64,000 bases of DNA from Chenopodium formosanum. Taxonomy: Eukaryota > Streptophyta > Magnoliopsida > Caryophyllales > Amaranthaceae. This document shows, one piece after another, positions 47,072-57,815 of this stretch. Made by a program: the position numbers and the translations under genes. Location of the stretch: assembly GCA_024500155.1 (NCBI GenBank), contig CM044877.1:25425501-25489500 (forward strand). Direction: 5' to 3'. The stretch's first letter is position 1. Each line of letters starts with the position of its first letter. A model generated the notes under the pieces. It saw only the letters and a list, made by a program, of their open reading frames with translations. It was not told where the DNA came from and searched no databases.

Positions 47072-48396
47072 CGCAATTTATTAATCAACATAGATCTAAC
47101 AGGCTCTCGCAATTTACTAGATCTAAGTTCTTATTGAAAATAGCCTTTAATATCAAATTAACATCTGCTCGATTCATCTTTTTAATATTGCTATACTTTT
47201 ACAAGCCGCAATTGTAAAACATTAAAACAGTCCAATAAGAAATTATCATGCAATACAAACAATCAATAATAGTCAATCATCAATGTATCAATTAACCAGA
47301 TTGTAAAGGGCTGTCGCTACTTATTACAATCACACAATTAATTTATCGGTATTAAGTCTCATCTCTTGAATATTGACTTAACCATTTATAAATTAACTTG
47401 CCTATTGAAACTAGACCTAAACATTAATTCTCATCTCTCGATTCTTGAATCAATATTGTCAAACTCATGCATAAAAGATAGGTCTAATCTAGTCACAGAG
47501 CATTAAATCAATCAATAGGAAATTAATCTAACATTGATAATCGACAACAATAATTTACCCCTTCATATTATTTATTAGATCCCCATAAACCCTAGAAATT
47601 AAACTACTCACACATAATAAGAACTAAACTAATCAAAGTAACAAAATAAATCGTGATGAAAGAAATAAAATAAATAAGATTAAAGGAAGAGAAATCGTTA
47701 CCAAAATAATCTGGAATTAATGAAAGAATTAAGAACAAAAGTTTAGAGAGAGATTAAGAGAGAGAAAACTAAGTAGAGAGAGAAAGTCTAAGAGAGAAGG
47801 ATTAAGAGAAGAAGAAGAGGTCCTAAAATCGTATTACGGAGGAGTATTTATACTCCGTACAAAAATCTTAAACTAAAACAAAATAAAACGACGCTAATCG
47901 TCTCCTAAATATACACGCGCCCGATCGGGCGAGGCACCGCTCGATCGGGCGCGCCTTTTTGACTCTAACACTAATTTCGCGCCCGGCCGGGCGCATCACC
48001 GGGCGCCAGACCAAGCTTCTCCCGCCCGGCCATTCGGGCCAATACTTGGACTTCGATTGGGCCCCAATTCTTCGGGCCAATCTGGGTTTCCTCTTTGGGT
48101 CTTGAATACTCGGTCCAAATGCCCCGGTATCACCTATACCGAGCCCTTAATCACCGGTTCGATGGCTCTAACCGGCCCTGGGCTATAAAATCTGGTCGTG
48201 CTTCTCCAATGCTTGTGATTGCTCCAAAATATCTCGGGAAAATACTCCAAAAGCATAAATCCCTGCAAAAGTCAACCAAATCTACGAAAACACTGGAAAA
48301 CACCAATTAGCAACAAAAGTGGCTCTAAAGAGCCAAAAACACTACTAATTATGACCAAGGGACGGGGGTAAAATACTATATAAAATAGACACATCA
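47072..48396 (-). mobile_element. truncated LTR of another retroelement
   Basis: Read on minus from 48,396: TGATGTGTCTATTTTATATA ..., a typical gypsy-type LTR start. Contains GC-rich dyads (cgcccgatcgggcg, gcccggccgggcgc, 47,918-48,010) and a palindromic TATA region (ggagtatttatactcc, 47,841-47,856). The far end near 47,072 has no TG/CA terminus, no matching duplication, and a local repeat (ggctctcgcaatttat at 47,068 and 47,101), so it seems deleted. The left boundary is approximate. Confidence 0.55.
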
Positions 48397-50115
48397 ATGA
48401 CATTCTCTAGCTTGCAGGAGGTCATCAAAACAAATCGGTTACTTTCGGAGATGTGTGCTCGATGTAGCAAGATACGCGTTTCTTAACTCTTTTATCTGTT
48501 TAACTAATGCTAGTTTTTCAGTATCGGCATTACAAGATTGATTTGGGATCGCAGAACGTTCTGAATCATTCTCCGTCCCTATCGATACTTTGACTTTTGT
48601 TTTCGAAACTTGCGTTTCTCCAAACTCAGTCAAAGTGGGGGCTTCTGTAGACACCCTAATGTGTCTCCCCAAAACCAAACCCAGTGATGAGTACCTTTCA
48701 CGTCGAATCATAATCGAATGAAACGAAAGTGTGGAAAAGTCTAGTGTTGCGGAAAGTTTTAATTTCTCTTCTCTTCTCTCTGTTTTTGAAAACTTATTTT
48801 AAGAAAACAACCAATCAAGTTTGGTTGGTCCATGATATGGGTCCAATAGTAGTGTAGTTGGATGGTGCTTGCAAAGACCTTTCCAACGATATATTATAAG
48901 CCCAATTCCGATGAATATTGAGGAAGTTATGGCCAATTTACTAAACTGGGCCCGGTTTGAGCTTTATGTGCGGCCCAATGATCTAGGGGAGGGCCTAATA
49001 TGATTTATCATTCCTAATGCAATTAGGAATGGTTTTAGTCTTCTAGAATCTTCTAGAAGGTTCTTTTCATTCCTAATTCAATTAGCATTGATAAGTTGAC
49101 TTTGTTGACTTTTCAGAGTTTTAATCAAAATCAAATAGCATTTTCGAAGAAATTATATTATTTTATCCTCCAGTACGGGAAATTTATCAGATTTTCGAAA
49201 ACGCGTTGAAATCAAGCTTGGCGTCCAACCCCAGGCCTTGGCGCCTGGAACCAGGCTTGGCGCCAAACGCTAGCCATTGGTGTCTGGCGCCAGCTAGCCA
49301 GGGTTTGCGCCAGCTCTGTTTCCTGAGCGTCAGACTCTGTTTTGTTAAATTATCTTTTTCGGCTGATTTTCTCTATAAATATCGTATCAAAAATTCCGTT
49401 TTCATTCACCCTACAATCATTCATCATCTACATCTATCATTCACCAATTCTCTTCATTCGCAAGCTTTCATCAACAATCATTAATTCTTTAGCATTCTCT
49501 AATTCATTCATCTCCTAAAACATTCAATTCTTTCTTACTTTGTTTTCTTACAAAATTCCGCATTCACAAGATCAAGATACACCTAGCCATATTCAAAGTT
49601 GCCTTCGTCCTAGACGTGAAAGGTTTAATTTCTGAGGGTTTGGTCCCAAATCTCTCTTTCAATTATTTAATTTAATTGTTTTGATTGTTGTTTTCCTTGA
49701 AGTTACTAACGTGTGTATTTTGTTATTAGAAAGAGGTACGAAGCATCAAAGTTAGTACTTTAATTGATTAATTGATATTATGATGTAGAAATCATGTTTA
49801 TATTGTTATTATGATATTCCTAGTATCATGTCTAGGGTAATTTTAATATTAAATATGATTGTTATGATGCCTTTTATTCTCTTCCTAATATTTATTCATG
49901 TTAGTATCATGTTAGGGTTAAAGATTTGATTTTTATTGCTTAGTGACATGCTAAGGTTTGTTATTAATCTTGTTAGTATCATGCCTAGGATCTTGCTTTT
50001 ATTATGCCTTAATATTAACAAGATGATGATTATGATTATAATTGTTATAAATTATGATGATTATGAATATTATTATTATTATTATTATTTTTTTATGATG
50101 ATTATTTTATTTATG

Positions 50116-50195
<80 letters not shown>

Positions 50196-50752
50196 TGATA
50201 TTGTTTATTATTTATTATGTTGCTTGATTATTTATATTTATTGCTTGATCACGCTTTTATTGCATGTTTAAAGGGAATTTGGTACTTGTAATCACGCTTT
50301 ATAAGATAATTAATAATCTTGTTTAGGGTTAATTGTGATTATAATTCAAGTGATCGCCAATAATAGTTTATTTGTGCATTTATATTCAACCAACACAGAT
50401 TAAACAGGTTTAGGGTTAATCCTATTGATTGCATGTTAATCAGAAAGTGCACATGAATACGATCAGAATAAAGTAGAGGCCTATTATTAGGGCAGGTTCA
50501 ATCTCTTTTAGGTTGGATTTGTACCTTCATCCCCGAACCCTTATTTGGTTCTAGACCTTATGGAGTTGACGATCTCTTGGATCGTTAAGGGGTGTAACCT
50601 TCTTCTCGTGAACGGTTTACAAGTTCCTTAAAAACTTGTTGGCGACTCTTTTGCTCTATCTTCTTCCCTTTTGGACGCCACCGTACTATAGTGTATGATC
50701 ACAGTGGGGTTCAAGCTAGTGGGATTTTAAAGGCTTGAAATTATTCCCTACA
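48397..50752 (+). mobile_element. 3' fragment of Tat/Ogre-like element: internal end plus 3' LTR
   Basis: 48,397-48,645 matches the last internal stretch of the 26,598 element (ending gtcaaagtgggggcttc). The LTR is 48,646-50,752 (TGTAGACACCC ... CCCTACA, 2,107 bp) with a GGCGC array at 49,218-49,330, TATAAAT at 49,374-49,380 and a long (ATT)n tract at about 50,063-50,193. Its 5' LTR and gag are gone. It interrupts the PMD gene, whose sequence resumes right after 50,752. Subfamily 1, like the solo LTR at 1,665. Confidence 0.85.
50063..50193 (+). repeat. (ATT)n microsatellite in LTR
   Basis: About 130 bp of mostly pure att/tta repeats. The other LTRs have only short at-rich versions at this place, so the length gain accounts for this LTR being the longest. 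Confidence 0.92.
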
Positions 50753-51399
50753 GTTATGCATCATTACTGACTTTACTTCCTTGACAGTTCTCGCGCAAGG
50801 TGGTCACGGCGATGACACGGTGCATAGATGCCTTCCGGAGCCAGCTCGTTCGGATGAGGAATGTGGCTACATGTCGTCACGACGACGCCGTTTAGGAGGT
50901 AGTTTCCCTTCTTATTTTTGCAGTATTGCTTCTATTTTGCTTGTTTCTAATTTAGTTTCTTTTGCAGGGTCAGCCCATTCCTTCTCGTACCCGTACGAGA
51001 CCTGAGGTGCGGAGGGATCCGGTGAGGTCTAGCTCGAGACGTCGCCGTACTGGTTCTGGCGGTCGGGGTGGTCGTTCTGAGGCTGCCCGCACCGAGGAGG
51101 TGGAGGGCTCAAGCTCTTCATTTGAGGGTGCACACGATGCGCCGGTAGGCCAGGGAGAGGCTACCTCGGCTCTTAGAGGTGGTGGGATGTACGAGGTCGG
51201 CTCGTTATCGCAGCAGCCTCCGCAGACTCAGCCTCAGGTTTATCTTGGGTGGACGGGTCCTGTGCTGAGTTTTTCGCCTCCCGAGGAGACTGGAGCTGGA
51301 GCTGGAGCTAGTGGAGAGGTCACTCCTCGTACGGCGCAGTTCTATGAGATGATGGGTGTACTAGTTTATTCTTTTGCTTTTTATTTTGACTTTGTATAG

Positions 51400-51833
51400 A
51401 ACTTTACCTTTATTTAGATTTATTATTTAGACATATTTGTATATACATATTACTATCAGTTTATTTAATATTTACTTTTTATTATTTATCATTTATTTAT
51501 TTATTATTTTTATGTGCAAAGAATTGTGGTAATTAATTTTGCGCAAAAATTCCGTCATTTTTATTATTGATAGAGGGTACCCGACTTTCTCCCCCAAAAA
51601 GAAAAAATGAAAAAATAAAAGTAAAAAATATTGGATTTATAAAAACTTAAAAGTTAAGTCTAAATAGAATCCAAAAAATAATATAATTAATATAATGGTT
51701 ATATTAATTAAGAAGAAGGAAAAAATAATTTTACAAAAAAGATATAAAAAAGAATAAAAAATTGCAAAGTCATTGGTCAGACTCGAATCAGGCAAAAAAA
51801 TGCGGTGTTGAAAAGCTCGTATGATAAGACACG
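51400..51833. other. spacer between two antisense genes
   Basis: AT-rich. 51,577-51,600 (agggtacccgactttctccc) matches, inverted, 32,790-32,815 of the gag-only element, which fixes the collinearity. No ORF supported. Confidence 0.6.
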
Positions 51834-51997
51834 TCAGCGCCATCTGGCGCCACGCGTTTTGGGTTAGCGCCAGGCGCTACTCCTAGCGCTTGGCGCTAGG
51901 CTCTGGCATCAAGCGCCAATGTCTAGCGTCTGGCGCTGATGAGCGCTGACTCCAAATCCTTTCCGGATTAAAACTGCGTCGATTTTGTTCATAAATA
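51834..51997 (+). promoter_or_regulatory. GGCGCC array and TATA box before second antisense gene
   Basis: About ten GGCGCC/AGCGCC/GGCGCTA motifs in 51,834-51,950, then CATAAATA at 51,990-51,997, about 80 bp before the ATG at 52,079. Same arrangement as 44,698-44,815. Confidence 0.5.
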
Positions 51998-52078
51998 GCC
52001 CCCTGCCCAGCCGATTTTCTTCATAATTTAATTTCAGCTGATTAAAAAATAACCTTGGCTCTTGAAAAAATAATAATC

Positions 52079-53521
52079 ATGTCTCTAGTCTCTAAAAGTT
52101 TTACCAACTTCACTCATGAATGGTGTCGGTCTCTAACTGCCAAGGAGAGAAAAGAGTTAGATGTTTTTTCATATGGGGGGTATTTATGGTGTCAAGGGGG
52201 TAGATCTTGATGTAAACTTTATTCATACCGCCTTAGAATATTGAGATGTGGACACTCATTGTTTTAGATTAGGGTATGATGAAATTAGCCCTTTGCCGGA
52301 AGAATTCGGTGCTATCTTAGGCTTCCCTGCATTAGATCTTGTAGTAATCCCTAGAATAAATGAATATTATTATAAGGATTTTGAGCGCTTCTTCAATTTA
52401 AAAGACAAGGAACTAACAAATATAGTAGATGGTAGCATTGTTAATTTGAAAGAATTTGCTCGCCATTATTTTGATAGACCTTATTCTGAGTCTTTTCATG
52501 TTTATAGAAGAAGAACTTTTCTTTTTTGCATGCTTAATCAATATCTTCTCACTAGTGGTAGAGCTAATGAGGGTTAAGCAATCATATCAACTGTTTTGGA
52601 GCAGATTGAATTTGGGAGAAATCTAATGCCATTAATTGTCGGAGAGACTATGCTTAGTCTTGATGAATTAAAGAAAAATCCAAAAGCACCTTTTCGGGGC
52701 TCTCCAATTTTATTACAGGTAGAAAAATAATATTTTTCATTACATAAATCAAAAACATATTTTTGTATAGTAATATTAATTTATTTGCATTGAATTTTTA
52801 CAGATGTGGCTAATGGAAATACTAGAATTAATTAGTCCTCCAAACAATATTGAAAAGTACACTCCAAACTGCTTTGTGAGAAGGAAGAAACGCTTCTCTA
52901 AGATGAGGCGCCATGAATGGAAGAAGGTCTTCGGGTCTTGCAATTTTGCCATCAAGTGGGTCATCCCTTGGTTGAAAATAGAAAAGATGGTTGGTGTCAA
53001 CAAGCAACCTTTCTTTCGTCTCCCAAGCTTGTCCCGAATGACTTTTTATTATCCCTGTAGGGTAAAAAGACAGTACTGCCTACTTCAAACAATTCCTTCC
53101 GGGGATCTTTGTTGTCCCTATGAATTTCCTGTCTCTCAAGAAGTAGACAAATTTGATACTTATTGGAGCGCTAGACATTTATGGGAAGTGATTACCCAAA
53201 AGGTTCCTCCTTCCTTGCCCGATGATGTGAAGAAGTGGCTTCTGAAGAAAACTTCAAAGGACATGAAGAAAATTCAGAGTAAAACTGATGTGAAGAGTCA
53301 TCTAGGTGACAAAGTGATTCCCGTTAAGGAACGCTTGGGTGAAAGAGTTGAGTTCAAAACACCTACAATGCCTAAGAAGAAAAGCTCTACGAAGGATAAA
53401 GGAAAGAGAAAAGCTGACACTACCGAGAAGAAGGCTTGGGTAGAGAAGAAGCATGGAGTCCTAGCTAAGGGAGAAACTATTTACTCCAAAATTGGATATA
53501 GGTCCTCTAAAGGATGCCTAC
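52079..53521 (+). pseudogene. DUF7745-like element-borne protein, truncated
   Basis: Starts MSLVSKSFTNFTHEWCRSLT (ATG 52,079), continues in another frame after a run of six G at 52,177-52,182 (GGIYGVKGVDLDVNFIHTAL), then FRLGYDEISPLPEEFGAILG, which resembles the '(M/L)EE(Y/F)...LGIP' core of plant DUF7745 proteins found in retroelements; this assignment is tentative. An intron (donor about 52,721, acceptor AG before 52,804) leads to a Lys-rich C-terminal exon. Stops: TGA at about 52,243 (EY-stop-DVD, perhaps a former Trp) and TAA at about 52,575. The 3' end is cut by the Athila-like LTR at 53,522. Function unknown. Confidence 0.5.
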
Positions 53522-56178
53522 TGATAAGTGCAAAATATACCATATTTTTAGTCCCTAATATTAGTCTTATAATCTTTTTCTATTAGTTATTTTATGAAAT
53601 TAGTCACTTAAATATTTTAAGTTCTTATTTTATGTTAGTATATGTTAGTATAGTATTTTATACCTATTTTATAATAAGTGACAATTAATATTATGTTGTG
53701 TATTTTTGGTAGGAAGTCAAAGGGAAATAATAAGGTGGACTTGAATTGGAGAATGCAAAATAGCTTCAAGAAGCCCACTTGTGTCACCACTGAAGATCAT
53801 GTGCAACCAAATGTAAAGAAAGCAAGAAAAAGAAAAAGGAAAAATGTAAACTAATAATCCCACCTTTAGTCGGTCTTCAATAAACAATCCCACCTTTTGA
53901 AATTCCAGAAACAATCCCACCTTAGACCCCCATCTTCCCTTAACAATCCTTTACCGATTGGATTGTTTTGATAACCGGTTTACATAGGTTATAAGACACG
54001 TGTCAGGTTTTAATAGGTTAAACCTTTTTTTAAAAAAAAAAAAAAAACAAACTAATAAAAAAATAATATAAAAAAAAACAAAACCAAAACCCCCAGCCCA
54101 ACCACCGTATCCCTTCCCCATCCCTCCACTGCATCCCCGCCCTTGCTTTCGCCGGCAACCCAACCTACCCCTTCAAGGTGCCGGAACCCAACCCCTGTAG
54201 CCCGAAATCAGCTCCTGCAGCCACCTAGCTTCCCCTAAAACCCAACCCAATTCGCAGCCTAGAACCCCTCTTTCTCCTTCTCCTTCTCCTGCTCTTTCTC
54301 TCTTCTCTTTGGTATGTTTCCCTCTCCTCTGAATTCATCAATTCATTCCTTTTCAATTCGATTTTTCAGATGATTGAAATAATAATTTGTGTTTAATTTC
54401 AAACCAAAAACCGAATTGGAGACGATGGGTGACGTTTTTCGGGGCCGGAGTAGAGTATTTCGTGGCTGGGGTGGAGTATTTCGTGGCTGAGGATTGAGTT
54501 TCAGCCTTTCAAGGGGCTGGGGTGGGGTTTTTCGTGGCAGTGGGTGGAGTTTTCGTGGTGAGGGTTGGGTTTTGGGGATGGTTATTGGATTTTCCGGCGT
54601 GGTTGGTGAGTTTCGTGGTGGCTTGGTAGTGGGGGTGGCGGTAAGGAGTGAGTGTTGGGTGGTGGTTGGACTGGTGGCTTGAGAAGGAGTATAGTTAAAA
54701 AAAAATAGATAAATAAATAAATAAAATAACTTGCTTAACAAGTTGTAGGTCAGTGGGATCGTTAGTGGAAGATGAGGATCAAAAGTGGGATTATTTCTGG
54801 AATTTCAAAATGTGAGATTGTTTATGGAAGACCGACTAAAGGTGGGATTATTAGATTACAATTTTCCAAAGAAAAAAAAAATAAGAAGGAAGGAAGGAAG
54901 TGGCATGAAAAACAATGAACTAATCCAAACCCACAAATATTCAAGATTCATCTTCATCAATATTGATAATTTCTATCCGAAATTCAAGGCAACATAAAGG
55001 AAGATGAATCTCTATCTTTTTTCACAAATTTATCTCTTCAATCCCAGAAAATTTAGATCGTTCTTGATCTATAAAAATCCCCAATTATTTCTGCAAAAGA
55101 CACAACTTAGCCAACAATTATACAAAGAGCGAGATCGTTCAAGTGAGTTCGTAATTGGGCAATTGGTGAAGAGAAGATAGCCATTGGAGTGCAGCTTAGT
55201 CTCGCATCAAAGGTAGTACGAGAACGAAGGTGAATCGCGGGGTCGATGCCAAGTTTATTCGGGTGTTCTTGGGAGTATATTTCATAAGTCTTCTTCTTAA
55301 CTTAATTGTTCCATGTTACTAATTTATTTGATGTTCCTTGCTAGTTTGATGAGATACTTTTATTGGTTTATTGGTATTATAATTGAATCTTGATAGTACT
55401 ATGTTTTTTCGATTTAATGGGTATTTGAAATTTGCTTGTTCTTGAGTGATAAATTTGCAATTCGATATTGATTGTTGTCTTTCAAGTTGTTAGTTGTAAA
55501 TTATTGCTATCTATATGGTTTGGCTTAGTTTGAATCGTATAAGAGAGTAGTCCCTAATTTTAAATCGAGTCTGCGATTACGGTTTGGTTTAAATTAGAAA
55601 GCAATTTCAATCTAATTAATCTGACATTTAAGTGATTAGATTAGTTAGGACTAATGAGGTCTCCTAGATATTAATGCTGCCAAGACATTCATGCAAGTTG
55701 CAACATATTTGTGTTAATTAGATTGGTTTAGAGTTGATTTTGGCTTAGTTCCCAATTGGTTTCAAATAAGGGAGATAGGGAGTCTTTGTTACTAAAGTCT
55801 ATACAGTTAGTCTAGTAATTAAGTTGATTAATCGTGCAAGGCCGGTTAGTTATAATTTCCAGTAGTTTAATTCGAGTAAAGTTATGAATAAGGTTGGTTA
55901 AGTCTGTCGTCAATTATATATAGTAGTTTAGATCCTATTTTTCATAGTAGTATTAGTTGACTATTATCATTTAAACCCCCCCAATCTCATGTATATAGTG
56001 TGAATAATACTCTTTTATGTATAAAGTTTACGTTTCGAGTTTATTTTGAGTTTATAGAGTTAGTTAATCTCCTCGTGGGTTTGACCCTTACTTACCCTTT
56101 TTACTAGTTGTTAATATTTTTGAGGTTTAAGTTAAGGTAAATTATTAATTAATTTTATACGGGAAACGACACGTATCA
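53522..56178 (+). repeat. 5' LTR of Athila-like element
   Basis: 2,657 bp, of which 1,039 bp is an inserted MULE-type element plus one 9-bp duplication; the original LTR was about 1.6 kb. No TATA box was assigned with confidence. Confidence 0.88.
53838..54867. mobile_element. non-autonomous Mutator-like element inside LTR
   Basis: 1,030 bp, flanked by the 9-bp direct repeat AAAGAAAAA (53,829-53,837 and 54,868-54,876), as MULEs produce. Inverted ends of about 100 bp: GGAAAAATGTAAACTAATAA at left against the reverse complement GGAAAATTGTAATCTAATAA at right, continuing through cccacctttagtcggtcttc. The middle is C-rich on one side and GT-rich on the other (e.g. tttcgtggctggggtggagt, repeated near 54,460-54,490), unlike the AT-rich LTR, and may be captured sequence. 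No transposase. Confidence 0.88.
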
Positions 56179-56183
56179 AATTT

Positions 56184-56201
56184 TGGCGCCGTTACCAGGG
56201 A
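56184..56201 (+). promoter_or_regulatory. primer-binding site
   Basis: TGGCGCCGTTACCAGGGA, five bases after the LTR end. Close to the TGGCGCCGTTGCCGGGGA-type site common in plant gypsy elements. Confidence 0.8.
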
Positions 56202-57815
56202 GATTGTTTTTAATATTCTATAAATTCATGGTTTAACTAATGTTCTGTATTTATGTATTTGTGGAGAGTAAGTAGTGGCCAACTGTAACTTTTTGACATT
56301 TCTGATTTTTGCTTTTATAGTTTAGGATATATCTCAGTTCACTTTTGCCAATGGATTATGAAATATTGTAATGAGCTTGGTAGTTCTAATTAGTGTTTGA
56401 GGTAGGAGTGAAAGTCCTTATCAAGGAGTATGTATATGGTAAATTGATGTAAATTACAAATCACATGCATGCCACTAGCTTAACTATTGCTTGATTTTAA
56501 TTGTTTTATTATGCATCAGAGAATATGAATTATCAAGCTATTTGATTGTAACAATATAAAGTGGTTGGTACACTTATCATTAGAATAAGTTTATTTTCAA
56601 ATCTGGCTTAACTTGTGGTAATTAGTGTCATCTGTCAATGAGTTAGTTTTACGGAATATTGCTTGTTTATTGGACAAGTTTTTGCAAGCGTAATCTAAAC
56701 TAACTCACATAATAGTGTTCATATTGACAAGTTCATGTCATGTTTACTAACATCTTTTTGCATGATTTGTGCTTGTTATCAGTGAGGAAAATGAACTCTA
56801 CAAGGACTTATATTGCCATCTAGTTTCCCACTTAGGTGGAAGAGTTAATTTATACAAAGTTATTGGTTATGATAGTATCCTTATTCTTGCTGCATAGTGT
56901 TTGGTCAGATTATTATTGTGCACCTTGAAAAATTATATGGCCTCATAAAATAAAAACTATATGTGAATTAAAATTCAAGTGAAATTGCAAGAATTCCCTT
57001 ATTTTATGATAGTAATATCCTGAGTTGCACATCATATATTGTTGTACCTATTGCGTGAATTACCTGATTTTTTCTGCCTCTAGAAATAATGCAGTCATAG
57101 TAGTGGAAAATATTTTATGTAGGTAGTATTATCTACATTATAGGTTTTAAGGTAGACTTTTTCTGTTAGCAATATTGTGCATCAAATGCATATGATGTAT
57201 TTCAAATTATATGGCTGTGATGCATGTTTTATTTATGTTCTGATTAGACTGCTCATAAGGATTCTTGTACTTGTTACTTTCTCATCTCTATGTTTTTGCA
57301 AGTATTGACAGCCTTGGATGAGAAATCTGATAAAAGAACAATTAATAAAACTAAATTATGCATGTTATAAAAGTGTCCTAATAAGACCTGGCAGAAGTAA
57401 TCTGACAGAATAAGATTGGTAATAGCTAGCTTTATGTGTTGAATTTTGACAGATGCATGAATGATTGTATGCTTAATCCTAATTTCAGGACGACCACTTT
57501 GCTAAAATTTTGTTGAAATGCTAAACTGATTTATATCTACTTGAGTAAAATTTGAGCAAAATTAGTTGTGAGAATTTGCACATGACAACCGATGATTTCA
57601 TGAGATTGCTTGGTCAGGTTCATATAATTTCTTAGTTTGTCTGATGATTCTTAATTTCAGCATACTTACTGTCAGAACTACCTGTAATCAAACATGTCTT
57701 GTTTGATCTGAATAACTGATATCAACTCTTTATTTTGCCTATATTTTGGTTCTGACCAGAAATTTATTTTCACACAAGTTCATCTCTCATTAATTTATGT
57801 TTTCTTTATAGGTGC
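56202..57815 (+). other. Athila-like leader, non-coding
   Basis: 1.6 kb AT-rich leader between PBS and gag. No ORF or repeat of note was seen. Confidence 0.6.

Larger units (their letters stand above)
45439..51399 (+). pseudogene. plant mobile domain (PMD) protein, antisense gene of retroelement
   Basis: PMD (aminotransferase-like, MAIN-type) proteins occur as host silencing factors and in transposons; function in the element is unknown. First exon from ATG 45,439 (MARQRGSGSRSRDVRREHEP) through WGEMMVTPIDFSFITGLEFS and VLILLSGTFSPDKGSRVLLY to donor GTATAA at about 46,309. Next pieces: IWFYEYFPSVGPARPSPRRF (about 46,381), EPDVLYRPWVGLVVLGLAAQ (about 46,588-46,907), a piece from about 46,981, and after a 3.7-kb insertion FSRKVVTAMTRCIDAFRSQL (about 50,789) and a Gly/Ser-rich tail to about 51,399. 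TAG at 45,709-45,711 interrupts one otherwise continuous frame (LL-stop-ESCG), probably a former TGG. Splice sites are approximate; GC-rich coding contrasts with the AT-rich surroundings. Confidence 0.72.
41901..53521 (-). mobile_element. Tat/Ogre-like element with antisense genes, incomplete
   Basis: The 3' LTR (41,901-43,788) reads on minus and its polypurine block follows at 43,789. The internal region continues to higher coordinates and matches, inverted, the 3' internal part of the 26,598-36,639 element at three places (43,789-43,980, 44,520-44,800, 51,575-51,600). Between these it carries a plant-mobile-domain gene on +, i.e. antisense, a layout reported for Tat-lineage elements. Interrupted by insertions at about 47,072-50,752 and cut by the Athila-like element at 53,522. 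Its gag/pol and 5' LTR are not in the window. Confidence 0.75.

Noticed and set aside
46960..47110. Continuation of the PMD reading frame (YGADREDDSSGSRNLL) as a true C-terminus
   Set aside because: The sequence runs into an unrelated LTR remnant, and PMD-like coding resumes only after 50,752.
49936..50271. ORF with long poly-Ile run
   Set aside because: Translation of the (ATT)n microsatellite in the LTR.
54343..54741. Pro/Thr-rich minus-strand ORF as an extensin-like gene
   Set aside because: Low-complexity translation of the skewed interior of a small MULE; no start context, signal peptide or extensin SPPPP motif.
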